This document shows positions 1-11,000 of a stretch of DNA of 64,000 nucleotides, in pieces. A program made the position numbers and the translations under genes. The DNA comes from Vibrio taketomensis. Its GTDB lineage: Bacteria > Pseudomonadota > Gammaproteobacteria > Enterobacterales > Vibrionaceae. The notes under the pieces are model-generated. The model was not told the origin of the DNA and did no database searches. It worked only from the letters and a program-made list of their open reading frames with translations. The DNA is taken from NCBI RefSeq assembly GCF_009938165.1, contig NZ_AP019650.1:558001-622000 (forward strand). Direction: 5' to 3'. Each line of letters starts with the position of its first letter. The stretch's first letter is position 1.

Positions 1-491
1 ATATCACGTGGTGATAGGCGAGCGCCTTTGGGTAATACAATATCGCCTTGCTTAATATCATCACCAGTAGGGCGAATATTTTCTTGTGGTTTGATGGTCT
101 CTTGCTGGAATAATACACCGCTGTCAGTGACTTGGGTGTTTTCTTGCATGATGACAGCGTCACAGCCTTGCGGGATCTTTGCGCCAGTCATAATGCGCAC
201 GCAAGTGCCTTGCGGCCATTGATCTGTAAACGGTTGGCCAGCAAAGGATTTACCAGCAACAGGAAGCGTTTTCGTGCTTTGCAGATCAGCAATACGGATT
301 GCATAGCCGTCCATCGCTGAGTTATCAAATGGCGGCACAAAGATAGGAGACAGAATATCTTCGGCTAAAACATAGCCCAATGCCTCAGCCAGTGGTAACT
401 GCAGAGTCGATTGAATCGGTTTGATGCGAGATAGCATTTTTTCCATCGCTTCTTCGATAGGCATTAAGCCCGGAGCGTCACAGCAAGCCAT
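1..491 (-). CDS. moeA: Molybdopterin molybdenumtransferase MoeA (N-terminal part)
   Basis: Inserts molybdate into adenylylated molybdopterin to give molybdenum cofactor; cytoplasmic. About 163 N-terminal residues are present; the rest lies beyond base 1. Visible MoeA signatures are the PPFDNSAMDGYA block near residue 55, RIMTGAKIPQGCDAVIMQE near residue 100, and ENIRPTGDDIKQGD near 140. The start is ATG at 491, which gives the usual MoeA N-terminus (short leader, then an EAMEKML helix). It is divergent from folE across a 239-base gap. Seen: motifs and reading frame. Known: MoeA is normally about 410 residues, so under half is here. In Vibrio moeB often follows moeA, but that position is outside the window. 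Confidence 0.94.
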   Translation of the reverse strand, partial: MACCDAPGLMPIEEAMEKMLSRIKPIQSTLQLPLAEALGYVLAEDILSPIFVPPFDNSAMDGYAIRIADLQSTKTLPVAGKSFAGQPFTDQWPQGTCVRIMTGAKIPQGCDAVIMQENTQVTDSGVLFQQETIKPQENIRPTGDDIKQGDIVLPKGARLSPRD

Positions 492-730
492 GAGAATTTC
501 CTATTGTCTTTCTAATTTGCGCCAACTTTACCACATTTTTACTTAGCACAATAATTACGTACTGATACCCGTGTTGAATGAAGGTTAATTGCTTAATTTT
601 ACGCCGATTGGTATCAACAGCTTGCGTGTAAAAGGGCAGAGTGATTCCGGTAAAGAAAATGTGGATGTAATTGATTAAAAATACGAGTATCCTTGTCAGC
701 AATCCGCGAGGAGTAATATGAGGAAGTGGA

Positions 731-1384
731 ATGTCAGGTCTTAGCGAATCAGCGAAGTTAGTAAAAGATGCGCTTGAAACCCGTGGACTCGAAACACCTA
801 TGGTGCCGAGTGAGTTCAGTCGTGAAGAAAAAAAGGAAAAGATTCAATATCATATGAGAGAAATCTTGACTCTACTTGATCTTGACCTTACCGATGACAG
901 TCTCGAAGAGACGCCGCATCGCATCGCCAAGATGTATGTGGATGAAATCTTCTCTGGTTTGGATTATCAAAACTTCCCGAAAATCACCGTTATTGAAAAC
1001 AAAATGAATGTGAGCGAAATGGTGCGAGTAAAAGACATTACTCTTACCAGCACTTGTGAACATCATCTTGTGACTATTGATGGGAAAGCGGCAGTAGCGT
1101 ATATTCCGCGCGGCAAGATCATTGGCTTGTCAAAGATTAACCGCATCGTGCGCTTTTTTGCTCAGCGCCCGCAAGTACAAGAACGATTGACTCAGCAGAT
1201 TCTAGTTGCCTTACAAACGTTGCTTGAGTCAGAAGATGTTGCGGTGACGATCGATGCGACTCACTACTGCGTAAAATCGCGTGGTGTGATGGATGCAACC
1301 AGTGAAACAACAACGACGGCGCTAGGGGGTATTTTTAAATCTAACCCAGCGACGCGCGCAGAATTTCTGCACGGTTTACGATAA
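731..1384 (+). CDS. folE: GTP cyclohydrolase I
   Basis: Converts GTP to 7,8-dihydroneopterin triphosphate, the first step of folate/pterin synthesis; cytoplasmic homodecamer. 217 residues, the normal bacterial length. Zinc ligands are visible as Cys109 and His112 in STCEHH and Cys180 in [19 protein letters not shown] (about 59-69) and [13 protein letters not shown] are also family signatures. ATG at 731 follows a GAGGA-type ribosome site. Monocistronic, with a strong hairpin and T-tract immediately downstream. Divergent from moeA, so two pterin-related pathways share the intergenic region. Confidence 0.97.
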   Translation: MSGLSESAKLVKDALETRGLETPMVPSEFSREEKKEKIQYHMREILTLLDLDLTDDSLEETPHRIAKMYVDEIFSGLDYQNFPKITVIENKMNVSEMVRVKDITLTSTCEHHLVTIDGKAAVAYIPRGKIIGLSKINRIVRFFAQRPQVQERLTQQILVALQTLLESEDVAVTIDATHYCVKSRGVMDATSETTTTALGGIFKSNPATRAEFLHGLR

Positions 1385-1410
1385 CCTTAAGGTTATTAAC
1401 CAGATTACGG

Positions 1411-1439
1411 AAAACCGCTTCGTATGAGGCGGTTTTTTT
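1411..1439 (+). terminator. Rho-independent terminator after folE
   Basis: AAAACCGC pairs with GCGGTTTT around a nine-base loop, followed by a T run. It lies 27 bases after the folE stop and before the dbpA leader. Confidence 0.85.
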
Positions 1440-1526
1440 ATTTACCTATATTAAGCTCGCTGCATTTTAGTACGGCCATAGCCTACGATAAAATAACTGC
1501 AGATAGCGTTTCGACGAGAAGAGATT

Positions 1527-2903
1527 GTGACAGATTCATTCAAAACCCTGCCACTGAGAAATGAACTACTAACCACCCTAGATAGCATGGGTTACACCCA
1601 AATGACGCCAATTCAAGCACAAAGCTTGCCTGCGTTATTAGAAGGTAAAGACGTCATTGGTCAGGGTAAAACGGGTTCAGGTAAAACAGCTACGTTTTCA
1701 TTGGCACTACTGAGCAACTTAAACGTTAAGCGTTTTCGTGTGCAATCATTAGTACTATGTCCGACACGTGAACTGGCAGATCAAGTAGCGAAAGAGATCC
1801 GTACGCTAGCGCGTGGTATCCACAACATCAAAGTGTTGACGCTATGTGGTGGTATGCCAATGGGCCCACAAATCGGTTCACTAGAGCATGGCGCTCACAT
1901 TCTAGTCGGCACGCCAGGCCGCATCCTAGATCACCTAAGTAAAGGACGTATCAACCTTGATGAGTTAAATACGCTGGTTTTGGATGAAGCCGACCGTATG
2001 CTTGAAATGGGTTTCCAAGAAGCGCTTGATGCCGTCATTGAACAAGCACCGAAGCAGCGCCAAACTTTGCTATTTAGTGCGACGTTCCCAAAACAGATTG
2101 AAGCGATCGCCAGCCGCATTACCAATGCACCGTTAATGGTGAAAGTAGAATCAACGCACCAAACATCAACTATTCAACAGTCATTCTACAAGCTGGATAC
2201 GACACAAGAGCGTGATGATGCGTTGGAAGCATTACTACTGACTCACAGCCCACAATCATCCGTCGTGTTCTGTAATACTAAGAAAGAAGTGATGAACGTG
2301 ACTGACGAATTAACCCATCGCGGCTTTAGTGTTGTAGAACTGCATGGTGATATGGAGCAACGTGAGCGCGATCAAGCGTTAACCATGTTCGCTAACAAGA
2401 GCATATCTATCCTTGTGGCAACGGATGTAGCCGCTCGTGGCCTAGATGTTGAAAACCTAGATGCGGTGTTTAACTTCGAATTGTCACGCGATCCAGAAGT
2501 GCATGTTCACCGTATTGGTCGTACTGGCCGTGCAGGCGCAAAAGGTCATGCGTTTAGCTTCTTTGGTGAAAAAGATGCTTACCGAGTAGCACTGATCGAA
2601 GAGTACATGGACATTGAGGTAAGCCCAGTCGCAGTGCCTGAAAAACCAATGGTTAAGCCGTTCTACGCAGAGATGACCACGATTCAAATTCTTGGCGGAA
2701 AGAAAATGAAAGTACGTGCGGGTGATATTCTTGGTGCATTAACCAAAGAAGCAGGTATTGATGGTAAGCGCATCGGCAAAATCAATATCATGGCGATGGT
2801 TTCGTATGTGGCGGTTGAAAACAGTGTGGCGAAGATTGCTTTGAAACAGCTGCAAAATGGCAAAATGAAAGGTAAAGCGTTTAAAGCTCGCATTATGAAA
2901 TAA
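1527..2903 (+). CDS. dbpA: ATP-dependent RNA helicase DbpA
   Basis: DEAD-box helicase acting in 50S ribosomal subunit assembly; in E. coli DbpA is activated by 23S rRNA hairpin 92. 458 residues, as for DbpA. Motifs in order: Q-motif region MTPIQAQ (26-32), Walker A QGKTGSGKT, PTRELADQV, GTPGR, DEAD, SAT, VATDVAARGLD and HRIGRTGRAG. The last 75 residues match the DbpA RNA-binding domain (GGKKMKVRAGDILGAL, VYVAV-like strand, KQLQNGKMKGKAF), which separates it from RhlE/SrmB. Start is GTG at 1527 behind GAAGAGA. Convergent with dld, sharing a terminator. Confidence 0.95.
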   Translation: MTDSFKTLPLRNELLTTLDSMGYTQMTPIQAQSLPALLEGKDVIGQGKTGSGKTATFSLALLSNLNVKRFRVQSLVLCPTRELADQVAKEIRTLARGIHNIKVLTLCGGMPMGPQIGSLEHGAHILVGTPGRILDHLSKGRINLDELNTLVLDEADRMLEMGFQEALDAVIEQAPKQRQTLLFSATFPKQIEAIASRITNAPLMVKVESTHQTSTIQQSFYKLDTTQERDDALEALLLTHSPQSSVVFCNTKKEVMNVTDELTHRGFSVVELHGDMEQRERDQALTMFANKSISILVATDVAARGLDVENLDAVFNFELSRDPEVHVHRIGRTGRAGAKGHAFSFFGEKDAYRVALIEEYMDIEVSPVAVPEKPMVKPFYAEMTTIQILGGKKMKVRAGDILGALTKEAGIDGKRIGKINIMAMVSYVAVENSVAKIALKQLQNGKMKGKAFKARIMK

Positions 2904-2928
2904 CGCTGAACTCTTGATGCTCTAACGT

Positions 2929-2957
2929 AAAGCCCAAGCCATAGTGCTTGGGCTTTT
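2929..2957. terminator. Bidirectional terminator between dbpA and dld
   Basis: AAAGCCCAAG and CTTGGGCTTTT flank an eight-base loop between two convergent genes. The T run is on the plus side; A residues on the other side allow minus-strand use as well. Confidence 0.8.
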
Positions 2958-2962
2958 CTGTT

Positions 2963-4669
2963 TTAACCGCAGCAACTGCAGTTGCGCTTATATTTGCTCA
3001 TCTTACCGATGCCTGGGTTAAAGGTATTGGTTGGGTCGAGTGCGTGGTAAAATTCTTGCAGCTGTTTTTCTGCTTCGTACAGGTGGCCAACATTGTGCTC
3101 AGCCGGATATTTAGCGCCTTTTTCGGTTAATAGTTTGAGCATTAATGCTTTGATCTTTTTCGTGTCAGCACCTTTCTTAAAGATGTAATCCTGATGGAAA
3201 ACATGACACATAAAGTGCCCGTAATAGAGCGTCATGACCATATCCTTGGTGATTTCTTCGGGCAACTGTTCAACCCAATCAATATCGTTACGACGCAGTG
3301 CGACATCCAATGCGAGAATTTCTTCGACATCGTTTGAATGGATGGCTTCATAGCGAATAGCCGCACCTGCAGCGGCAAAGCGATGCAGCAGCGCCTTTTT
3401 ACCCTCATCGGCGCTACACACAAAGAACTCACAATCTTGTTGTTGCGACCACACGTTTTCAAGATATTGTTTGGCTTCTTCTATGCCCCCATCGCTCATT
3501 TTTAGGATTAGATGGTGTTCATATTTATCACGGAATTCGAGCATTCTTGCGGGTAGATGTTGCGGGAAGAGTTTACTTATCCAATACAGCATAATGTCCG
3601 GAAGATCTTTGGAGACGAGCGGAATACGTTTGAGCAGCGTTTCAACTTTGGCTTTTAGGGCAAAGAATTTGGGCAGATTGTCGGTACCTAAATGATGAAT
3701 CGAAAGGAACACATCTTTGCCATACTTCTCAGCCAAATTGAAGATATCCCTGTGCATGTATTCGCCCATCTCGGGTAGATTTTCAAATTGGCTTAACATG
3801 TCGCGACGCAGCATAGTCAGCTTGGCGGGGTCATTACATCCAATGTAGAACAGTTGTTCTTTTTCAGGAACAGGATAGGTGTCGACTCGTACGGCGAACA
3901 CCGCCAATTTGCCGGCACAGCCGCTAGCTTCAAATAAGCGACGAGCGTCCGCGTTAAAGCGAGATGGGGTATCCGCTTCCACATCTCGGACTCGTTGATC
4001 GTATTCATGGTCTGAGGCCATAGCACCATTGTGTTGAATTTGCTCTGGTTTGAAGTTGCCAGTTTCAATGTTGGTCAGAATTTCCTCAGGAGTATCGCCT
4101 AAGCCATCGACACCAAGGTGATTCACCAATTCTAATTTTCCTTCTTTGGTGACGCGACCAAACAAAGCTTGTTCAGTAAATGCGGGGCCTCGTTTTACCA
4201 ATGCGCCACCGGAGTTGTTGGCAATACCGCCAACCACAGTGGCACCAATGGAAGAGGAGCCAATGACGGAATGAGGGGCGCGATTAACCTCAGCCAATGT
4301 TTTGCCGAGTTGATGCAAACTTACTCCCGGTAAGCTTATGATTTGTTTGCCGCTATCAATCACATGCAAGGTTTTAATTCGAGTGATATTGATGATTACG
4401 ACTTCTCGGTCATAGTCATCACCGCTTGGAGCGGAGCCTTCGGTTAACCCAGTTTTGGCTGCCTGCATGATAATAATGCAGTTTGCAGCTACGGCGGCTT
4501 CCAACAAACGCCATTGTTCAATCAGTGAATTTGGGAATAACACGGCGAGAGCTTTGCCTTGCCCTGAACGAAATCCAGAACGGTAGTATTCGGTTTTACT
4601 CTCTTGAGTTAACACGTTCTGTTTGCCAACAATTTGCTCGAACTGGGCAATTAATGTTTGGGTATTCAT
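2963..4669 (-). CDS. dld: Quinone-dependent D-lactate dehydrogenase
   Basis: Peripheral membrane FAD enzyme that oxidises D-lactate to pyruvate and passes electrons to ubiquinone. From the ATG at 4669 (preceded by AGGAA) the product is 568 residues, against 571 in E. coli Dld; a longer reading to 4753 has no ribosome site. FAD-binding PCMH region is in the N-terminal half (GSAPSGDDYDREVVIIN, then SLPGVSLHQLG and SSSIGATVVGGIANNSGGA). The C-terminal Dld membrane-binding domain ends with PTNTFNPGIGKMSKYK. Monocistronic. No glycolate- or D-2-hydroxyglutarate-type Fe-S partner is nearby, consistent with the single-chain Dld type. Confidence 0.95.
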   Translation of the reverse strand: MNTQTLIAQFEQIVGKQNVLTQESKTEYYRSGFRSGQGKALAVLFPNSLIEQWRLLEAAVAANCIIIMQAAKTGLTEGSAPSGDDYDREVVIINITRIKTLHVIDSGKQIISLPGVSLHQLGKTLAEVNRAPHSVIGSSSIGATVVGGIANNSGGALVKRGPAFTEQALFGRVTKEGKLELVNHLGVDGLGDTPEEILTNIETGNFKPEQIQHNGAMASDHEYDQRVRDVEADTPSRFNADARRLFEASGCAGKLAVFAVRVDTYPVPEKEQLFYIGCNDPAKLTMLRRDMLSQFENLPEMGEYMHRDIFNLAEKYGKDVFLSIHHLGTDNLPKFFALKAKVETLLKRIPLVSKDLPDIMLYWISKLFPQHLPARMLEFRDKYEHHLILKMSDGGIEEAKQYLENVWSQQQDCEFFVCSADEGKKALLHRFAAAGAAIRYEAIHSNDVEEILALDVALRRNDIDWVEQLPEEITKDMVMTLYYGHFMCHVFHQDYIFKKGADTKKIKALMLKLLTEKGAKYPAEHNVGHLYEAEKQLQEFYHALDPTNTFNPGIGKMSKYKRNCSCCG

Positions 4670-4880
4670 GGGCTTCCTGCTTTCATCAATGTTATTAATT
4701 GTTTTGTTACATGGTAATAACATCGAGTGCAAACTGCTAGAGATCGCGGTCATGAAATCCTGATTTCGTCATTACGTAAATACGTTGTTAGGAAATGAAT
4801 TAAATGCTTTCAATGGGATAAGTAATCAGTGCTGGTTTTGAATTTTAATACTGTGCGAACGCTGTTGTAGAGAGCAAAAC

Positions 4881-4899
4881 AGGAGCTGATAGGCTCCCG
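4881..4899 (-). terminator. Terminator after the desaturase gene
   Basis: On the minus strand GGAGC-CTATCA-GCTCC is followed by TGTTTTG, about 20 bases past the desaturase stop. Confidence 0.6.
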
Positions 4900-4920
4900 T
4901 CTTTGTTGTGTAGTAAAGGC

Positions 4921-6045
4921 TTAGCAATGTGTTAAGGTTGTTTTCCAGCTCTTTTTTTGCAGCTTAAATTCAGTTTTTAGTTGGCGATAGCGAATTCTTA
5001 ACAGGGAGTGCTCATAGCGTTCAACCAAGTTATTACGCTGTTTGTCCATCAATTGCTTTTTGAGTGCGTAGTAGTCGTTCAGCTTGTTCATCAGTAGTTC
5101 GAACTCGTGCTGCAAAGCTTCGATCAAATGTGAACTGTTAGGCTGTTGTTCGAGCTTTTTCATCGCTCTCTGAAGCGCTTGTTTGGCCTTTGCCTGCTCA
5201 ATTTTAAGTTTAGGTGTAATACGTAACTTATCGGCCAAACCAACACTTGATAAGCCTTTAATTAGCCATTTGGTTGGGTCGTAGTGCCACCAATGAATAC
5301 CGTTACGATAGTCATTTTCAAAAATATGATGATAATTATGGTAACCCTCACCAAAGGTAAAAAAGGCTAATATACCATTGTCACGCGCCGTGTTTTTGTC
5401 GGTATATGGTTGTTTGCCCCAAATGTGCGCTAAAGAGTTAATAAAGAAGGTGGTGTGGTGGCTTAACACCAAGCGCAGTGCTCCTACGATCAAAAACATG
5501 CCGATGATGTCTTGATAGATGATGCCAAGGACAAGTGGAATCGTAACGTTAGTAATAATCGCAAGCGTCAAATAGTGCTTATGTTGCCAGCGTACCACCC
5601 AATCTTTCTGTAGATCTCGGCAATTGGAATAGTCGTGGTAAGAATCTTGGTTGTAATGACGCAGCATCCAACCAATGTGAGAAAACCAGAAGCCGCGTTT
5701 GGCTGAGTATGGGTCTCGTTCATTGTTATCAACATGCTTGTGGTGGACACGATGATCAGAGCTCCAGTGCAACGCGCTGTTTTGCAGAGCGAACGCCCCT
5801 CCTAGTGCATAGATAACGCGAACAACAGGGTGAGTTTGATAGGTTTTATGTGACCAAAGGCGATGATATCCGGCCGTTATCGACAAATTGCAAAACGAAA
5901 ATGCAATAACTAGCCATAGCCAATGATACCAATGATAGCCTTCTACCAAACCGTACCAGGGTGTGATGACAACAGCTAACACAAAACTAATAGAGAATAA
6001 GAGAATATTGAGCCAAATCAGCCTTGGCTTGTTCGAAACGTTCAT
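4921..6045 (-). CDS. Membrane acyl-CoA/fatty-acid desaturase (delta-9 type)
   Basis: Integral-membrane di-iron desaturase that introduces a double bond into acyl chains using O2. Three histidine boxes are visible: HRLWSH (61-66), HRVHH (98-102) and HNYHH (236-240), with hydrophobic segments at about 11-30, 40-58 and 160-195. I start at ATG 6045 (behind AAAGGA), giving 374 residues; the reading to 6120 adds a tail without family character. The C-terminal 100 residues are highly charged and probably helical (KAKQALQRAMKKLEQQ), longer than in minimal desaturases. Divergent from a GNAT gene. Position specificity is inferred from family, not visible. Confidence 0.9.
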   Translation of the reverse strand: MNVSNKPRLIWLNILLFSISFVLAVVITPWYGLVEGYHWYHWLWLVIAFSFCNLSITAGYHRLWSHKTYQTHPVVRVIYALGGAFALQNSALHWSSDHRVHHKHVDNNERDPYSAKRGFWFSHIGWMLRHYNQDSYHDYSNCRDLQKDWVVRWQHKHYLTLAIITNVTIPLVLGIIYQDIIGMFLIVGALRLVLSHHTTFFINSLAHIWGKQPYTDKNTARDNGILAFFTFGEGYHNYHHIFENDYRNGIHWWHYDPTKWLIKGLSSVGLADKLRITPKLKIEQAKAKQALQRAMKKLEQQPNSSHLIEALQHEFELLMNKLNDYYALKKQLMDKQRNNLVERYEHSLLRIRYRQLKTEFKLQKKSWKTTLTHC

Positions 6046-6294
6046 TTTGCATCCTTTAAGCGAACACTTGTACGCTAGATTATCAGCGTACAGATGTAAG
6101 TCAAAACTGTGTTGTATCAAAGTGTGAACGAGTAAGCTTTATGGCGAAAAATTTGTTTTCATTCAATACGATCGAGTCATGGTGAGCGAAGTGAAGGCTA
6201 TGCGACTATTAAAAGATAATAATTTACTTTTATTTTGTTAATAAATAGTATGTATTTAGGAATTAACCCTTACAGGAAGTAAGAAGGACTGACA

Positions 6295-6819
6295 ATGGAA
6301 ATAAAAGTCGCGGAATATGCTGATTACAGCCGGATTGCTGAACTGCATGCCCAAAGTTGGAAATATTTTTACCGAGGAATTTTTGCGCAGGATTATCTTA
6401 ATCGAGATGTTTTTGATGATCGCGCTCTTATCTGGCAGACCCGCCTTATTAACCCGCCATTTAATCAACATGTGTTAATTGCCGAAGACAAAGGCAAACT
6501 ATGCGGTTTCATCTGTGCCTTTGGGAACCACGATTTTGAACGGGGTGCCATTATTGATGCATTGCATGTGGATATAAACCATCGTGGCCAAGGGGTTGGC
6601 AAAGCTTTGGTGACAGAAATGTTGCAATGGATAGAACAGTTTTTCCCTGACAATGGTGTGTATCTCGAAGTTATTGCTGGTAACGACCAGGCTGTAGAGT
6701 TTTATGATCATCTCGGTGGCCAAAATAGTGAGCAGCGTTTATGGGATTCACCATGCGGTCGAAAGATCACTGAGTTAGTCTATACATGGACTTCACCAGC
6801 GGCTTTGCCGATAAACTAA
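6295..6819 (+). CDS. GNAT family N-acetyltransferase
   Basis: Acetyl-CoA-dependent transferase of unknown substrate. 174 residues. The acetyl-CoA pyrophosphate loop is HRGQGVGKALV (about 98-108), preceded by a beta strand IDALHVDIN and followed by YLEVIAGNDQAVEFYDHLGG, the usual C-terminal half of the fold. The N-terminal pattern (AEYADYSRIAELHAQSW) resembles stress-type GNAT proteins. ATG at 6295 has a short GGACTGACA leader. It stands alone between the divergent desaturase and the RND operon. Confidence 0.88.
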   Translation: MEIKVAEYADYSRIAELHAQSWKYFYRGIFAQDYLNRDVFDDRALIWQTRLINPPFNQHVLIAEDKGKLCGFICAFGNHDFERGAIIDALHVDINHRGQGVGKALVTEMLQWIEQFFPDNGVYLEVIAGNDQAVEFYDHLGGQNSEQRLWDSPCGRKITELVYTWTSPAALPIN

Positions 6820-6958
6820 ATAACAAACAAACGGTTTGCTAATGTTTAGAGTTCGAAATAGATTGATACAATTTGCATCGGTGTCTTGATATTTCTCGGA
6901 CATAAAATGGAATGCCGTTAGTTAACGTTCGTTATTAAAGTTATCTAGCGGTATTTCC

Positions 6959-8076
6959 ATGAAAAAGAAGACAATTGCGGCGGCTTTATTGAGTACGCTG
7001 TTCCTATATGGGTGTGGCGAATCAACGTCAGAACACCTTCAATCTCCAGCGCCACTCGTCGTTGCAGAACCTGTAATGGCGACAACCCATCAACAAAGCA
7101 AAACCTATATAGGGCGTGTGGAAGCCCTAGAAGACACAAATATTACCGCTCAGGTAACGGGTTATTTGCAACAACGACATTTTGATGAAGGACAAATGGT
7201 AGAGGCCGGTCAGTTACTTTACACCATCGAACCTTCATCATTTGAAGCGCAGTTAGCATCGGCAAAAGCGGCGCTTGCACAAGCAAAAGCAACGCTAAAA
7301 AAAGCGCAGCTCGACTTCAATCGCGGCAAGAATCTCCTTCCCAAAGGCAGTATTTCACAATCTGAATTCGATAGTTTGACCTCTATGTTATTAGGGGCTG
7401 AGGCTCAGGTTGAATCGGCACAAGCTCAGCTAAAATTGGCTGAGGTCAACTTATCTTATACCGAAATTCGTGCGCCGTTTTCCGGGCGTATAAGCGCAAC
7501 TCAGGTAAGTACAGGTGATTTGGTTTCGCCTCAGTCAGGCATCCTCACCACTCTAGTTAGCTTAGACCCTGTCCATACGAGTTTCAGTGTCAGTGAACGT
7601 GAACGGCTAGAGTTGGGTATGGATGAGTATCAAGGTAGCGAGACCAACGACACTGCGGAAGTCCAGGTTATTCTCGAAAATGGTGAAAATTTTGAGCACT
7701 TAGGTTCTTTGGATTATCTCGGTAACAGAATTGATTTAGATACAGGTACGATTGCGATGAGAGCGGTGGTGCCTAACCCTGGATTTAGACTTTTACCCGG
7801 GCAGCATGTACGCGTGGAACTTCGCGAAAAAGACCCAACCGATGTCGTGGTTGTCCCTCGCCGTGCAGTACAAACCGATCTCGAAGGTCATTTCGTGATG
7901 GTGGTTGCAGAGGGGAATATTGCTGAACGTAGAAATGTTGAGTTAGGTCGCCAGTTGGAGCAAGGGGTGATCATTCATTCCGGCCTTAATTCTAATGAGC
8001 ATATCATTACGCAAGGATTGCAACGTATTCGCAATGGGTGCCTGTGCGCGTCGAAGAACATAACCAGTCAGAATAG
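6959..8076 (+). CDS. RND efflux periplasmic adaptor lipoprotein (frameshift near C-terminus)
   Basis: Membrane fusion protein linking an inner-membrane RND pump to an outer-membrane channel. Signal peptide with lipobox ending LYGC (Cys19), biotinyl-lipoyl halves ([20 protein letters not shown] and the later [19 protein letters not shown]), an alpha-helical hairpin in between rich in Ala/Gln, and a beta-barrel domain after 200. The open frame runs on to 8206 and overlaps the pump, which is abnormal. Adding one G to the GGG at 8036-8038 gives [17 protein letters not shown] and a stop at 8074-8076, 11 bases before the pump ATG. I therefore give the repaired span. Probably a sequencing error; if real, only the last dozen residues change. 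Confidence 0.9.
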
Positions 8077-8087
8077 CGGGGGAATTA

Positions 8088-11000
8088 ATGCTGAGTCGTT
8101 TCTTTATACAGCGCCCCAAGTTTGCGTTGGTAATATCCATTATTTTGACGTTAGCAGGCGCGATTTCACTTGCGTTATTGCCCGTCGCCGAATATCCCAA
8201 GATTAGTCCTCCTTCAGTTAGCGTCAATGCCTACTACACTGGAGCTAGCGCTGAGGTAGTGGAACAGGCGATTGCTGACCCGTTAGAAGCTGCGGTAAAT
8301 GGTGTCGAAGATATGATCTATATGTCTTCAAAAAGCGCCAACGATGGGTCTTATAGTCTCAATGTCACCTTTGATGTTGGAACCGATCCCGACATGGCGC
8401 AAGTTAACGTGCAAAACCGTGTTTCTCAGATTGAATCCAAATTGCCGCAAGAAGTAAGAATGGCTGGCGTAACAGTTAAAAAGCGCTCGCCGGATCTGCT
8501 GATGGTACTCAATTTTTATTCACCTGATGGCCAATACGATGATCAGTTCTTAATTAACTACATTAACCTCAATGTTAAAGATCAGCTCGCTCGCGTAAAA
8601 GGCATCAGTGAGGTGAACGTGATCGGTGGTGGTGAATACGCAATGCGCGTCTGGCTCGACCCTGAGAAAATGGCGAGCTTGAAACTGACCACGAGCGATG
8701 TTTATGCTGCGTTAGCCGAACAGAATATTCAGGTAGCTGCTGGTCGCATAGGTGCGGCACCTTACAACGATGCTCAAGAAGTTCAATTTAATCTGGTGAC
8801 TAAAGGCCGCTTAGAATCCGTCAGTGAGTTCGAACAGGTAGTGTTGCGTGCCAACAGCGATGGTTCGACGGTGTATCTGAAAGATGTTGCGCGAGTTGAA
8901 TTAGGTAAGAAATTTTATGACGGTAGTGGCCTGTTTCGCGGTCAGGATGCCTCAATTGTTGCGCTTTCCTTACAATCAGACGCTAATGCGTTAGAGAGTG
9001 GTCAAGCCGTTATGGACTTACTGCAAAAGCTAAGCGTGAACTTTCCTGAAGGCATGGTATATGAAACCAGTTATGACACTACCGTGTTTGTGGCTGAATC
9101 CATTAAAGGCGTTGTGAAAACATTAGTTGAGGCAGTTTTACTCGTCATCGCTGTAACCTATTTGTTCTTAGGCAGTGCTCGTGCCACCTTGATACCGGTT
9201 GTGGCAATTCCAGTCTCGTTGATTGGTACGTTTGCAGTGATGTTAGGTACGGGATTTACCATTAATACCGTTACTCTGTTTGGGTTAATTCTTGCCATTG
9301 GTATTGTGGTGGATGACGCGATCTTAGTGATTGAAAATGTCGATACCACGATGGCGAAAGAACCAAGCTTGTCACCCCGTAAAGCGACACTAATGGCGAT
9401 GAAAGAGGTGACAGATCCCATTATGACCTCCACCTTGGTGCTACTTGCGGTATTTTTGCCAGTCGCGATGTTGCCGGGTATTACGGGTATTATGTATCGC
9501 CAATTTGCCTTAACCATCTGTATCGCAGTAGTCATTTCATCTATTAATGCATTAACTTTGTCGCCAGCCCTATGTTCCCTCGTACTTAAACAAGGGGGTG
9601 GCAATACAGCACGCTGGTTCCAAGCATTTAATAATGGACTTAATACTGTGACTCGTCGTTACGGTCAGGTGGCTGGATTTTTGGTGAAAAAGACACTGTT
9701 CTTAGTTGGATTTTTCATTGTTGCGGTGACTGCGGTGAGTTTGTTTGCGAAGACAACATCAACAGCTTTTGTACCTCAAGAAGATAAGGGAATCTTACTG
9801 GTTAATGTTCAGTTACCTGATTCTGCGTCACTTTCTCGCACTGAAGAGGTGACGAAACAACTAATCAGCATGGTTGAGCAAGAGCCCGGTGTAGATGGTG
9901 TTACTGTCGCCAATGGTTTTGCTTTTATGACTGGAGCCGCTGCATCAAACGGGGCATCGTTATTTATTAAGCTACATGACTGGGAAACTAGAAACACTTT
10001 AGATGGTGACCACTCTGCGAGCGCTATCGCTGCAAGAATTAATGGTCGCGCAGCCAATCAATTACCTCAAGCGGTTGTGTTTGCTATGGGCCCACCCGCT
10101 GTGCCGGGAATGGGCGCAGCCTCTGGCTTTGAATTTGTATTAGAAGATGCACTGGGGCGTAGTCGTACCGATTTAGCCTTGGTAATGAATCAACTGATTG
10201 AAGAGGCCAAAAAACAACCTGAAATTGGTTTCGCTTTTTCAACTTTCCGTGCCAATGTACCGCATTATTACGTTGATATTGATCGAGAAAAGGCGCAGCA
10301 ACTCGGTATTCCACTTTCTAGTATATTCCAGACGTTACAAGGTAACCTTGGTTCATTGTATGTCAACGACTTCACAATGTTCGGCAAAAACTTTCGCGTA
10401 ACCATGCAGGCGGATGCGGAGCATCGCAGCAGCATGGATGATCTCGAACGTTTTCATTTACGTTCCGCTGCGGGTCAGATGGTCCCGCTGAGTACTTTGG
10501 TTACCTATGAGCAAATATTTGAGCCTGATGTCGCATGGCGTTACAACATGTATCGTAGTGCTGTCATTCAAGGTCAGCCAGCGCCGGGTTATTCGAGTGG
10601 TGATGCAATTGCTGCCATGGAGCGCGTTGCCGCCGAGATACTACCTCAAGGTTACCAATACGAATGGACTGGTATGGCATATCAAGAAGTCCTAGCGGGT
10701 AACTTGGCTATTTATGCGTTCGCCTTGGCGCTGATCTTCATTTATCTGTTTATGGTGGCCCAATATGAGAGTTGGACTATTCCAATTGCGATTATTTTGG
10801 TTGTTCCCGTTGCGACATTGGGCTCGTTTTTAGCGCTAAATCTAACAGGTACGCCGCTCAATTTATATGCGCAGATAGGTTTAGTACTTTTGATTGCGTT
10901 AGCAGCGAAAAATGCCATCTTGATTGTCGAGTTTGCAAAAGTTGAACGTGAAGAGAAAGACGTCGCCATCGATGAAGCGGCGGTCCATGGAGGCAAATTA

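Noticed and set aside
478..702. Minus-strand ORF (74 codons) upstream of moeA
   Set aside because: It overlaps the moeA start in another frame and crosses the promoter region of moeA/folE; hydrophobic by base composition.
9158..9604. Long minus-strand ORF (148 codons) inside the RND pump gene
   Set aside because: It is antisense to conserved membrane helices of the pump; low-complexity translation without family character.
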